Assembly (NCBI GenBank): GCA_026645945.1
Contig: JAPKMO010000004.1
Location: 1 to 64,000 of the forward strand
Direction of reading: 5' to 3'
Source of the DNA: Anaerolineae bacterium
GTDB taxonomy: Bacteria; Chloroflexota; Anaerolineae; Aggregatilineales; Phototrophicaceae
DNA length: 64,000 nucleotides
Position 1 is the stretch's first letter. Each line of letters begins with the position of its first letter. The translations under genes were made by a program, and so were the position numbers. Shown here piece after piece: positions 24,799 to 33,726 of the stretch. The notes beneath the pieces are model-generated. The model did no database searches. It was not told where the DNA came from and saw only the letters and a program-made list of their open reading frames with translations.

Positions 24799-25888
24799 TC
24801 GCCAGATGTTCCTGGAAGGTGCGGGCGAAATCGTGGTATCCGTCGCTGCGGCAGTCGGCGCGGAAGTAATAATAGTCAGATTCAGCCGGGTAGGTCGCTG
24901 CCTGGATGGCCGTTATACCGGGGCTGGCGATAGGCCCCGGCGGCAGCCCGTCGTTCAGATAGGTGTTGTAGGGCGAAAAAACGCTGCTGTAATCGGCGGC
25001 GGTGATGCGCGGCCACCAACTGCCCGGCCCGCCAAGCGGGTACTGTACGGTCGGGTCGGCTTCCAGGCGCATCCCAGCACGCAGGCGGTTGCGGTAGACG
25101 CTGGCGATGAGCGGCTGTTCGTCCGCGTGGATGGCCTCGCGCTCGATGATGGCCGCCAGCGTGACGATCTGGTACAGGTTAAAACCCTGCGTGGCGGCAT
25201 CCACCGGAATCTGCGGGCCGACACGTTCCAGAAACGTTTCGGTCAGAAAGTCGCGCAGCCAAGCCGTTGTTAAATCAGCCGGAAGTTGGTAGGTGTCCGG
25301 GTACAAAAAACCTTCCAGCGAACTGCCCGGCGGCAGGCCGATCTGCGCCGCAAACTGCGGATCAACAGCGGCGCCCGGCCCCACCGCCGCCAGAAAATCC
25401 GCCCCGCTGAACGGAAAATAACGGTTAGTATCAATCGCGGCAGCGATTTCTTCCATTCGCCAGCCTTCCAGGATACGAAAGGCGAACTGGGTATTGCGGG
25501 AGTCGGTCAGGGCGTTGGCGATGTCCGGGATGGTCAGCGCGCGGCTGAGGAAATACGTCCCGGCCTGAAGCTGGCGGTCGAAATCGTACAGCCGCACGTA
25601 GTCCACGAACAGACCGGCGTCGGCGATAAGTCCCTGGTCAGCCAGATTTCGAGCGATGACGGGGGGTGTATCGCCGGGGTTAACGGTGAAACGCACCGGG
25701 GTGGCATCGTCGCTGATGGCGCGGCGCAAGTCATCCTGCCGCGAAGACAGCGACAGGCGAATCAGCGATTTCTGGACAAAATCCACCGGCTGGCCGCCGG
25801 AGAGGACGAACAGCGCGCCCAGACTCAAAAGACCAAACAAACCGAGCGCCAGGGCAGCCAGCGCGATTAATCGTAAAAAGCGTACCAA
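24788..25888 (-). CDS. mltG: Endolytic murein transglycosylase MltG
   Basis: Cuts nascent glycan strands to end peptidoglycan elongation. 366 residues: N-terminal membrane helix (about 5-30), a LysM-like part around FTVNPGDTPPVIARNLADQG, and the YceG domain with EGFLYPDTYQL, the catalytic Glu in LAAIIEREA (about residue 220), SVYRNRLRAGMRLEADPTVQY and YNTYLNDGLPPGPI. It forms a minus-strand operon with ruvX and the lipoprotein gene. Confidence 0.96.
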   Translation of the reverse strand: MVRFLRLIALAALALGLFGLLSLGALFVLSGGQPVDFVQKSLIRLSLSSRQDDLRRAISDDATPVRFTVNPGDTPPVIARNLADQGLIADAGLFVDYVRLYDFDRQLQAGTYFLSRALTIPDIANALTDSRNTQFAFRILEGWRMEEIAAAIDTNRYFPFSGADFLAAVGPGAAVDPQFAAQIGLPPGSSLEGFLYPDTYQLPADLTTAWLRDFLTETFLERVGPQIPVDAATQGFNLYQIVTLAAIIEREAIHADEQPLIASVYRNRLRAGMRLEADPTVQYPLGGPGSWWPRITAADYSSVFSPYNTYLNDGLPPGPIASPGITAIQAATYPAESDYYYFRADCRSDGYHDFARTFQEHLANGC

Positions 25889-25937
25889 GCCTGAATATCT
25901 CCTCTACCCCCACCAGCGCCCCGATAAAAACAGGCGT

Positions 25938-26378
25938 TCATTCGGCGGCGGGCGGCGCGGCCAGCCCGTCGCGCACGGCGTCCAGGTAACTTTGCAGCAT
26001 CACACGGGCGGCCAGGTCGTCAATCGGGTCACGCGGTTTGCGGCGCTGACGGATGGCGATTTCCCGCGCTTCGACGGTGGTGAGCTGCTCGTCCCAGAAG
26101 CTGACCGGTAAATTCGTCGTCGGACGGAATTTTTCTACCCACTGCCGCACGGCTTCGGTCTGGTTTTGCCCGCCGGCTTCCGGCCAGTCGTTGACCGGCA
26201 GCCCGACGATGATGGCCGTGACCTGCTGCTCCTCGGCGGCGCGGTTGATGCGCTCAAAATCTTCCCGGTTGGAGATGCGGTGGATGATTGCCAGTTCCCG
26301 CGCGACCAAACCGGACGAGTCGCTGACGGCCAGGCCAATGCGCTTTAAACCGAAGTCTATACCCAGCAGCCGCATCAT
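25938..26378 (-). CDS. ruvX: Putative pre-16S rRNA nuclease / Holliday junction resolvase YqgF
   Basis: RNase-H-fold nuclease, 146 residues. GIDFGLKRIG at the start, IIVGLPVN, the DEQLTTVEA acid and DDLAARVMLQSYLD carry the conserved acidic residues. Essential in many bacteria for 16S rRNA 5' maturation. The start ATGATG overlaps the TGA of the upstream gene, so translation is coupled. Confidence 0.95.
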   Translation of the reverse strand: MMRLLGIDFGLKRIGLAVSDSSGLVARELAIIHRISNREDFERINRAAEEQQVTAIIVGLPVNDWPEAGGQNQTEAVRQWVEKFRPTTNLPVSFWDEQLTTVEAREIAIRQRRKPRDPIDDLAARVMLQSYLDAVRDGLAAPPAAE

Positions 26379-27928
26379 GTCGCGGTTTCAACGATCTGGA
26401 TGGTGATACGCATCGGCAGCAGCGGCATCTGCCCCAGCCAATCGGGTGTGAGGGCGATGGTGGGCAGCGTGCCTTCGGCCAGATGGATTTCGTTAACCAG
26501 GTAGGCGGTTGCGTCGTTAAGTGTTCGCCCGGCCAGGCGTTCGCGGACCTGATCGGCGTTAATCTGCTCGGTGACGATGCCGCTGCCGCGCATGGTGAAC
26601 ACGACCTGCCCGGTCTGTAAATTCACGTCCGAAACCGCGCCGCGTTCGTAGGCAACCGTCTCCGGTTTGATGAACTGGCCGACGGCGATGCGGTTGGACA
26701 TCTGAGCATAAACGATCTGCCGCCCGAACTGCTCGCCAACGGCCACCGCTTCGACAACAGCGCGCATCGTCAGCGACAGGGTATCGGCGATGTCGCCCGG
26801 CTGCGCGCTGAAGGTCGTCCAATCGCTGCGTTCTTCCGCGATATGCACCGTTTCCAGGACGATAAACTGCGATTCGTTCAGCCTGGGCTGCATCTCCACG
26901 TAGGCGCGCGCCTGAAGCTGCTGCCGCAGAGTCGCCAGCAGGCGCTGCTGGTCGGCAGGGTTGACCACCCGGCGCAATTGGGTCGCGCCGCCAGAGGTGG
27001 GCGCGATATTCCGCACCGTCAGGCGGCTCGACAGCGGGCCGATAATCGTGTTAATCAGGCCGCTGTCCACGTTGCCGGCTTCTCCCTGGGAAGTCGGCAG
27101 GGCTTCAATCGGCACTTCGATCTGCAAACCCAATCCCGCCGGCAGTTCAACATCCCGCGTGGTGCGGAACTGTATTGGCGTCCCGGCGCTGGTGGTTACG
27201 GTCGTGCCTGCCGGGATGCTGACCGCCTCATTGGTCTGGTTAACGAAAACCACAGAGCCGGTTGCCAGGGTGTCGCCTAGTTCTTGCTGGCCGGTCGTTT
27301 CAATCGTGCCGGTGTCCTCGATCTGCACGCTGAGTTTGGTGGCCGGGATGAGCCGGTTTTCGACATCCACAGCCTGAATATTCGTTCCGGCGGTGATTTC
27401 GGTTTCGATCTCAATACGGCTCTGGGCAGGGGTGAACGTCACGACGGCGCTGGGCAGGACGGCATAAGCCGCGCCGGACAGAACGGCCAGAATCACCAGC
27501 ACAATCGCCAGCCGGCCCAGAATACGCCGCCGCCGCGAGGGGGCTTCTCCGCGCACCCGGCTGGCGACTTCCATCAGTTCATCGGGTTCCGGCTCGTCTT
27601 TTGGGCGCTGGAAGCGGGTGGCGAAAACTTTGGCGCGCCCGCGTTTCCAGCGGCCTCGCTCGCTGGAGCCGATGGTTTCAAAGGTACTGATATTCAGTTC
27701 CTCCGCGTGCTGGATGACCTGAGGATCGTGCGTGACCAGCGCCAGCCGGATGGCTCGGCGCATGGCCTCGCGCTGGACCAGCACCAGGTCGAGCTTGCGG
27801 GTCATAACCGTGCCTTCCTCCGGCCAGATGAGCAGCACGCGCCTGCCGCGCAAAAACGACAGCCGATCACGGACGGAGGCTGCATCCTCGCCTGCTTCGA
27901 GTTGGATATATTCCGGTCGGTCTGCCAT
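26375..27928 (-). CDS. Membrane protein with baseplate-J/gp47-like extracytoplasmic domain
   Basis: 517 residues. The cytoplasmic N-terminal 135 residues include an alpha/beta region (VLLIWPEEGTVM, LALVTHDPQVIQHA) and a basic stretch RRRR, then one membrane helix (about 138-158). The outer part is beta-rich with Ig-like segments such as GSVVFVNQTNEAVSIPAGTTV, the pattern called baseplate J-like in non-phage genomes. It lies between alaS and ruvX with 1- and 4-base overlaps, so it is an integral operon member. Function unknown; the N-terminal part resembles a nucleotide- or ligand-binding module, not a phage protein. Confidence 0.7.
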   Translation of the reverse strand: MADRPEYIQLEAGEDAASVRDRLSFLRGRRVLLIWPEEGTVMTRKLDLVLVQREAMRRAIRLALVTHDPQVIQHAEELNISTFETIGSSERGRWKRGRAKVFATRFQRPKDEPEPDELMEVASRVRGEAPSRRRRILGRLAIVLVILAVLSGAAYAVLPSAVVTFTPAQSRIEIETEITAGTNIQAVDVENRLIPATKLSVQIEDTGTIETTGQQELGDTLATGSVVFVNQTNEAVSIPAGTTVTTSAGTPIQFRTTRDVELPAGLGLQIEVPIEALPTSQGEAGNVDSGLINTIIGPLSSRLTVRNIAPTSGGATQLRRVVNPADQQRLLATLRQQLQARAYVEMQPRLNESQFIVLETVHIAEERSDWTTFSAQPGDIADTLSLTMRAVVEAVAVGEQFGRQIVYAQMSNRIAVGQFIKPETVAYERGAVSDVNLQTGQVVFTMRGSGIVTEQINADQVRERLAGRTLNDATAYLVNEIHLAEGTLPTIALTPDWLGQMPLLPMRITIQIVETAT

Positions 27929-30636
27929 CAGCCTTTATAGTTGTTGATAATCAACCGGCGCGCGGTTTCCAGCGCGGCAGGCAGTTTCTCGGCGTCCTTG
28001 CCGCCTGCCTGGGCCAGATTCGGCCGCCCGCCGCCACCGCCGCCGACCACTGCCGCGATTTCCTTGATGAGATTACCGGCATGAAGTCCCTTTTTGGTGA
28101 GATCATCGGTGACGGCCACGAGAAGCTGGGGTTTGCCTTCTACCACGCTGCCCATGACCATCACACCGCTGCTCACCTTGTTGCGGAACCAGTCGGACAT
28201 TTCCCGTAAGTGTTCCATCGTCAGGCCGTCCAGGCTGGCGATCAGCGCCGGAACGCCGCCGATGCTCTCCAGTTTTTCCACCAGGGCGTTAAATCGGGTG
28301 CGGGCGATGTCGCGCTGAAGCTGCGCGATTTGCTTTTTGCTGGCGGCCAGTTCGTCTTGCAGCGCCTCGACGCGCCGCGCCGCGTTATCCGGGGTCGCGC
28401 CCAGACGGTGGGCGATTTCGCCCAGCGTATTCAGGCTGTGCTGGATGTACGCCACTGCGCCATGTCCGGTCAGGGCTTCGACACGGCGAATGCCGGCGCT
28501 GACGCTGCTTTCGCTGACGATCACAAACGGCCCGATTTCGCCGGTTTCCCTGACGTGAACGCCGCCGCAAAGTTCATAACTGTAGCGGTGGCTGTCCTGG
28601 GCGATGATGATGGTACGCACGCGCTCGCCGTATTTTTCGCCGAACAGCGCCATTGCGCCTTCCTGCCGCGCCTGCGCCAGCGGTTTTTCCTCCGCGATGA
28701 CCGGGTAATTTCGCAGGATAATGTCGTTGACCTGCGCTTCGATGGCGGCGATGTCGTCCGGCGTGAGTTTTTGATCGTGTACGAAATCGAAGCGCAGCCG
28801 GTCAGGCGCGACCAGCGAGCCGCGCTGCTGGACGTGCGACCCCAGGCGGCTGCGAAGCGCGGCGTGAAGCAAATGCGTGCCGGTGTGGTTGCGGGTGATG
28901 TCCGCGCGGCGTTCGGCGTCCACTTCTGCCCGCGCCGGGTCGCCTTCGCGCGGCGTGCCTTCGATCACTTCGCCGACGTGGACGATCAGACCGCCGACCG
29001 GCTGTTTCATATCTTCCACTTCGATCAGCCAGTCCGGGCCGGCGATGATGCCGGTATCGCTGATTTGGCCGCCGGACTCGACGTAAAACGGCGTGTGACC
29101 GAGAACCACTTCCACCCGGTCGCCGGCCATAACGCTTTCGACGCGCTGGCCGTCGCGGAACAGGGCCAGCAGGCGGTCATCTACCGTCGTTGGGCCATAA
29201 GGAGCGTAATTAACACCCTTTTCGCCCACCAGCCCCGCGACTTTGATCTGCGACAGCGTTTCGGCGTACAGCTCGCCCATCTCGATTTCGCCCATCGCCT
29301 GGCCGCCGCCGCTGACTTCGGCGTGTCGCGCTTCTTCTTCGTTGAAGCCGGGCATATCTACCCCGAACCCGCGCTCGCCGGCGATGTCCTGGATAACCTG
29401 GATGGGCAGCCCCAGTGTGGCCTTCAGATAAAACGCCACGCGCCCCGGCAGTTCGTTTTTGCCGTCATGCGCCAGCATATCCAGCTCGGCTTCCAGTTCG
29501 CTCAGGCCGCGATCCAGCGTGCGGCGGAAGCGAATTTCCTCCTGCGTGATGATCTTCTGGATGGCATCGGCGCGTTCGAGCAGTTCGGTATAATGCCTGC
29601 CCATGATGTCAATCACCGTCCGGGCCACGTCGGCCAGGAACGGCTGCTGGAAGCCGAGTTTTGTCCCAAAACGCGAAGCGCGCCGAATGACCAGGCGGCA
29701 GACCGAATCGCGGCCTTTCGCGCCGGGCAGCACGCCGTCGGCGATGAGGAAAACCGCCGCGCGAATGTGGTCGGCGATAACGCGGTAGGGGACGATGTTG
29801 GCGTTGCGTTCGGCATCTGTGTGGCCGGTGAGCCGCTGGGTCTGTTCGATGATGGGCATGAAAAGGTCGGTTTCGTAGTTGGATGCGACGCCGTTCACCA
29901 CGCTGAGGATGCGCTCCAGCCCCATACCGGTATCCACGCCGGGCGCGGGCAGCGGCACGTCGTACTGGCCGCTGTGCTGAGGGTCGGCTTGGGTGCGGTT
30001 GAACTGCATGAACACCAGATTCCATAGTTCGAGGAAACGGTCGTCTTCGGCTTCCAGCGACGGGATGATGTTCTCAATGCCGCGCTCTGGGTATTTGTCC
30101 CAATGCAGTTCGCTGGTGGGGCCGCACGGCCCGGTTTCGGCCATCTGCCAGAAGTTGGTCTTTGGCCCCAGGCGCGCCACCCGCCGGGGGTCTATACCCA
30201 GTTCCTCAACCCAGACGTTGTAGGCCTCGTCATCATTGTGGTAGACGGTGAACGCCAGCCGGTCTGCCGGCAGGCCGTAAACTTCGGTCAGCAGCGTATA
30301 GGCGTATTTGATGGCGTCGCGCTTGAAGTAGTCGCCAAAGCTGAAGTTGCCGAGCATTTCAAAGAAGGTGTGGTGGCGCGGCGACGGCCCGACGTTCTCA
30401 AGATCATTATGTTTGCCAGAAACCCGCATACATTTCTGAGATGTTGCAGCGCGTTTATAATCGCGCTTATCCAGCCCCAGGAACACATCTTTAAACTGCA
30501 CCATACCCGCGTTGGTGAACAGCAGGGTAGGATCATTGGCCGGGACAAGTGAAGACGAATGAACCTGCTTGTGTCCCATTTCTTCAAAATAATCTAAAAA
30601 CGCCTGGCGCGCTTCGGCGCTGGTCATCGGTTTCAT
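27928..30636 (-). CDS. alaS: Alanyl-tRNA synthetase
   Basis: Charges tRNA-Ala and edits mischarged Ser/Gly. 902 residues. Class II motifs RHHTFFEMLGNFSFGDYFK and CGPTSELHWD; editing domain HTGTHLLHAALRS with the zinc-binding CGGVHVRETG; C-Ala domain VGGGGGGRPNLAQAGG. The ATG at 30636 was chosen because the longer in-frame start at 30705 would translate the -10 box of the promoter seen at 30679-30707. The stop overlaps the next ATG (TGATG). Confidence 0.97.
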   Translation of the reverse strand: MKPMTSAEARQAFLDYFEEMGHKQVHSSSLVPANDPTLLFTNAGMVQFKDVFLGLDKRDYKRAATSQKCMRVSGKHNDLENVGPSPRHHTFFEMLGNFSFGDYFKRDAIKYAYTLLTEVYGLPADRLAFTVYHNDDEAYNVWVEELGIDPRRVARLGPKTNFWQMAETGPCGPTSELHWDKYPERGIENIIPSLEAEDDRFLELWNLVFMQFNRTQADPQHSGQYDVPLPAPGVDTGMGLERILSVVNGVASNYETDLFMPIIEQTQRLTGHTDAERNANIVPYRVIADHIRAAVFLIADGVLPGAKGRDSVCRLVIRRASRFGTKLGFQQPFLADVARTVIDIMGRHYTELLERADAIQKIITQEEIRFRRTLDRGLSELEAELDMLAHDGKNELPGRVAFYLKATLGLPIQVIQDIAGERGFGVDMPGFNEEEARHAEVSGGGQAMGEIEMGELYAETLSQIKVAGLVGEKGVNYAPYGPTTVDDRLLALFRDGQRVESVMAGDRVEVVLGHTPFYVESGGQISDTGIIAGPDWLIEVEDMKQPVGGLIVHVGEVIEGTPREGDPARAEVDAERRADITRNHTGTHLLHAALRSRLGSHVQQRGSLVAPDRLRFDFVHDQKLTPDDIAAIEAQVNDIILRNYPVIAEEKPLAQARQEGAMALFGEKYGERVRTIIIAQDSHRYSYELCGGVHVRETGEIGPFVIVSESSVSAGIRRVEALTGHGAVAYIQHSLNTLGEIAHRLGATPDNAARRVEALQDELAASKKQIAQLQRDIARTRFNALVEKLESIGGVPALIASLDGLTMEHLREMSDWFRNKVSSGVMVMGSVVEGKPQLLVAVTDDLTKKGLHAGNLIKEIAAVVGGGGGGRPNLAQAGGKDAEKLPAALETARRLIINNYKG

Positions 30637-30678
30637 AAAAGGCGGCTGTCCTTGCTTATTCTGTGGTAATCCCTCAAA

Positions 30679-30707
30679 ATTATAGTGGGAGTGAGGGGGG
30701 TTCACAA
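30679..30707 (-). promoter_or_regulatory. Promoter of alaS
   Basis: On the minus strand TTGTGA (30707-30702), a 17-base spacer and a perfect TATAAT (30684-30679). This leaves a leader of about 35 bases before the ATG at 30636. Confidence 0.75.
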
Positions 30708-30732
30708 GGGAGTTATAAAGCGAGGTTTTGCG

Positions 30733-30981
30733 ATGGCGGTTATTCAGCGGACACCCTATCAGGAGTTTGCAGAGTTTGTCACATCTTCTCCTACATTAGA
30801 GCAAATCGCTGCGTTCCGGCTTTCGAACGAGAGTGATGCCCGTATCAGTTATTTGTTACAGGCCAATCGTGATGGGGTGTTAAGCCCGGAAGAAGAAGCC
30901 GAACTGGCGGATTATACGCGCCTAGAGCACCTCATGCGGATAGTCAAAATTCGCGCCTATGAAAAGCTGGGACGTTCGTGA
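30733..30981 (+). CDS. Small helical protein paired with an HNH gene
   Basis: 82 residues from ATG 30733, which has GAGG 7 bases upstream. Mostly alpha-helical and charged: ERISYLLQ-like helix, then LSPEEEAELADYTRLEHLMRI and VKIRAYEKLG. Similar small proteins precede standalone HNH endonucleases and resemble antitoxins or accessory subunits. Its TGA overlaps the GTG start of the HNH gene (GTGA). No DNA-binding motif is certain. Confidence 0.7.
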   Translation: MAVIQRTPYQEFAEFVTSSPTLEQIAAFRLSNESDARISYLLQANRDGVLSPEEEAELADYTRLEHLMRIVKIRAYEKLGRS

Positions 30982-31385
30982 CCTATCTCCCGGATGTGCT
31001 TCGGCGCCAGGTCTATCTACGAGCGGGCGGACGCTGCGAATACTGCCTACTGAGTGAAAATTACACCGTTAAGCGGCATGAGGTAGATCATGTTATCGCC
31101 AGGAAACACGGCGGCGATTCGTCGGAGTCGAACTTGTGCTTAAGCTGCTACGATTGCAACCGTCACAAAGGCAGTGATTGGACATCAATTGACCCGCAAA
31201 CAGGTGATGTGGTTTCCCTGTTTAATCCCCGGACTGAGCATTAGGAAGATCACTTCCGGCTGCGGGGTGCGCTGATCGATCCGCTCACAGCGAAAGGGCG
31301 AGTCACCACAGAACTCCTGCACTTCAATGACCCTGTTCGGGTATGGGAGCGCGAACTACTGGTTAAGCAGGGGCGTTATCCGTAA
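30978..31385 (+). pseudogene. HNH endonuclease broken by an in-frame amber codon
   Basis: The open part (30978-31244) encodes 88 residues with CEYC, EVDHVIARKHGG and LCLSCYDCNRHKGSD, a clear HNH/zinc nuclease of the small standalone type. It ends at TAG (31242-31244) after NPRTEH. The same frame continues for 46 codons (EDHFRLRGALIDPLTAKGR, then TELLHFNDPVRVW) to TAA at 31385, which is the normal C-terminus of the family, where a Trp codon TGG is expected at the TAG. A single G-to-A change therefore truncates it. The HNH core is intact, so a partly active short form is possible. Confidence 0.85.
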
Positions 31386-31478
31386 GAAAATTAGCGCGAA
31401 ATCGGCCTCTATTAAAACAACTCGTTCGTGTATACTGTGCAAACTTCAACACGCTAAACTTATTGAGGACGGTTTTTT

Positions 31479-32720
31479 ATGCCTACCATTGACGAACAGG
31501 TCGAAATTCTGATGTCGGGCACGGAGTACGGCGACCCGCAGATCAGGGAAAATATGAAGCGCGATCTGCGCGAACGCCTGCTGGAATCCGAAAAAACCGG
31601 GCGACCGCTGCGCGTCTACTGCGGTTACGACCCGCGCACGTCTGATCTGCACCTGGGACACACCATCACCATGCGGAAGCTGCGCCAGTTCCAAGACTTC
31701 GGCCATGATGTGACCTTCCTGGTCGGCACATTCACCAGCCTGATCGGCGATCCGTCCGATAAAGACAAAGCGCGTGACCAGCTCACCCGTGAACAGGTTG
31801 AGGAAAACGCCCGCACTTATGCCGAGCAGGCGTTCAAAATCCTCGACCGCGAGCGCACGCGGGTGCGTTTTAACGATGAGTGGCTGTCCACGCTGGATTT
31901 TGCTGACATTATCCGGCTGGCAAGCAACTTCACCGTCCAGCAGTTTTTGGCGCGCGAAAACTTCAAAAACCGCCTGGATGCCGGCGAGCCGATCTTCCTG
32001 CACGAGCTGTTTTACGGGCTGATGCAGGGGTACGATGCCGTCGCCCAGGAAACCGACGTGCAGGTAGGTGGGCAGGATCAACTGTTTAATATCCTGGTGG
32101 CCGGGCGCAAACTGCAAGAGGCAATGGGCCAGCGCCCCCAGGTGGCGATCATCATGGGCGAAAGCCTGCCCGGCACCGACGGCGACATCAAAATGAGCAA
32201 AAGCCTGGGCAATCATATCCCGATTCTGGCCGAACCCTGGGATATGTTCGGCAAGGTAATGAGCGTGCCGGATAAGGCGCTGCTGATCTACCACAAACTG
32301 CTGCTGGGCTGGACTCCGCAGCAGTTACAAGACCTGCAAAACGGCCTGGAAAGCGGCGCTCTGCACCCCAACGAGGAAAAAATGCGCCTGGCGCGGACGC
32401 TGGTCAGCATCTTTCACAGCCCGGAGGCCGCCGAAGCGGCCCAGAAACGCTGGGACGAGGTGTTCCGCAGTCATGGCGGGCTGCCGACCGATATGCCGGA
32501 GGAAACGCTGGCGCAAGAAGAGCGCGTGATTGATGTGCTGCGGCGGCTGAACATGGTCAGCAGCGGCGGCGAGGCCAAACGCCTGATGGAGCAGAAGGGC
32601 ATCCGCCTGAACGAACTGCCCGTTACCGACCCACAGGCGGTAGTTACATTTGACATGCTGCCGGCGGTGCTGCAAGTGGGCAAACGTAAGTTCGTGCGGC
32701 TGGTCAAAAACGAGGCTTAG
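31479..32720 (+). CDS. tyrS: Tyrosyl-tRNA synthetase
   Basis: 413 residues. Class I signature HLGH (in SDLHLGHTITMRKL) and KMSKS (DIKMSKSLG), with the tyrosine-site segments VYCGYDPR, QVGGQDQLFN and PVTDPQAVV-type S4 domain at the C-terminus. This is the TyrRZ-like branch, about 410 residues. A -10-like TATACT lies at 31431-31436 without a good -35. The stop overlaps the convergent dehydrogenase gene by 4 bases. Confidence 0.96.
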   Translation: MPTIDEQVEILMSGTEYGDPQIRENMKRDLRERLLESEKTGRPLRVYCGYDPRTSDLHLGHTITMRKLRQFQDFGHDVTFLVGTFTSLIGDPSDKDKARDQLTREQVEENARTYAEQAFKILDRERTRVRFNDEWLSTLDFADIIRLASNFTVQQFLARENFKNRLDAGEPIFLHELFYGLMQGYDAVAQETDVQVGGQDQLFNILVAGRKLQEAMGQRPQVAIIMGESLPGTDGDIKMSKSLGNHIPILAEPWDMFGKVMSVPDKALLIYHKLLLGWTPQQLQDLQNGLESGALHPNEEKMRLARTLVSIFHSPEAAEAAQKRWDEVFRSHGGLPTDMPEETLAQEERVIDVLRRLNMVSSGGEAKRLMEQKGIRLNELPVTDPQAVVTFDMLPAVLQVGKRKFVRLVKNEA

Positions 32721-33715
32721 GCTATTCGCAGTACGGCAGCGCCGGTTACTTCGCTGCGTTTAAGGTGCTGCAATGCGACATTCGCCGCGTCGAAGTCGAA
32801 CGGCTGTATGGCCGTCTGGATGCCGATGGAGGCCGCCAGCGGCAGAAATTCCTCAGCGTCTTGGCGGGTGGCGTTGGCGACGCTGCGAACGGTGCGTTCG
32901 TGCCACAGCAGGCTGTAGGGCATGGTGGGCAGGTCGCTGGCGTGGATGGCATTGAAACACAGCGTGCCGCCCCGGTGTAAATGCCCCAGCGCCAGCGGCA
33001 CCATCCAGCCGGCGGGCGCGAAGATGATCGCCCGGTCGAGTTTTTCCGGTGGTTCGTCGTGCGCCTGCCCGACCCAGGCCGCGCCCAGGTCGCGGGCGTG
33101 GTGCTGGTGTTCTGCGCTGCGGGTGAATACAAAGACCGGGCAGCCCCAGTGCCGCGCCACCTGGATACACAGGTGCGCGCTGCCGCCGAAGCCGTACAGC
33201 CCCAACCGTTCACCCGGTTTTACATCCGACAGCCGGAGCGAACGATAACCCACGATGCCAGCGCACAGCAGCGGCGCGGCCTCCAGGTCGTTAAAACGAT
33301 CCGGTATCGGCACGGCGAACGCTTCCGGCACGGTCACATATTCCGCATAACCGCCCATTGCCGTATAACCGGTAAAACGCGCGTGTTCGCACAGGTTTTC
33401 CTGCCCGCGCCGGCAAAAGTCGCAGCCGCCGCAGGTTTCGTGCAGCCAGGGGATGCCCACCCGCGCCCCGACGGGGAAACGCGCCGCGCCTTCGCCGAAC
33501 GTTTCGACGATGCCGATAATTTCATGGCCGGGGATGACCGGCAGTATTGGGTGGGGCAGTTCGCCTTCGACCAGATGTAAATCGGTGTGGCAGACGCCGC
33601 AGGCGCGAACCTTCACCAGAAGATGTCCCGGTGGTGGGGTCGGGCGGGGGAGGTCGGCCAGCCGCAGGGGGGCGGTTTCGACCGGAGCGGGTGCGTATAA
33701 AACCTGCGCCTCCAT
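32717..33715 (-). CDS. Zinc-dependent alcohol dehydrogenase family protein
   Basis: Medium-chain dehydrogenase/reductase, 332 residues. Catalytic zinc ligands are in CGVCHTD and GHE; the structural zinc is bound by CGGCDFCRRGQENLC. The nucleotide-binding turn YGFGGSAHL is a variant GxGxxG, seen in a branch of alcohol dehydrogenases. Substrate unknown. It lies 11 bases behind the TauE-like gene and is probably co-transcribed. Confidence 0.92.
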   Translation of the reverse strand: MEAQVLYAPAPVETAPLRLADLPRPTPPPGHLLVKVRACGVCHTDLHLVEGELPHPILPVIPGHEIIGIVETFGEGAARFPVGARVGIPWLHETCGGCDFCRRGQENLCEHARFTGYTAMGGYAEYVTVPEAFAVPIPDRFNDLEAAPLLCAGIVGYRSLRLSDVKPGERLGLYGFGGSAHLCIQVARHWGCPVFVFTRSAEHQHHARDLGAAWVGQAHDEPPEKLDRAIIFAPAGWMVPLALGHLHRGGTLCFNAIHASDLPTMPYSLLWHERTVRSVANATRQDAEEFLPLAASIGIQTAIQPFDFDAANVALQHLKRSEVTGAAVLRIA

Positions 33716-33726
33716 GATGCTGCTTT

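Noticed and set aside
26375-27928. Prophage remnant suggested by baseplate-J similarity
   Set aside because: It is embedded in a housekeeping operon with overlapping codons and no other phage gene is near; the similarity is a beta-rich Ig-like fold.
28210-30027. Open frame of 605 codons on the plus strand inside alaS
   Set aside because: Antisense shadow of alaS with no domain; alaS motifs are complete on the minus strand.
30978-31385. HNH gene as part of a group I/II intron or mobile element
   Set aside because: No intron structure, inverted repeats or target duplication flank it, and alaS and tyrS are intact.
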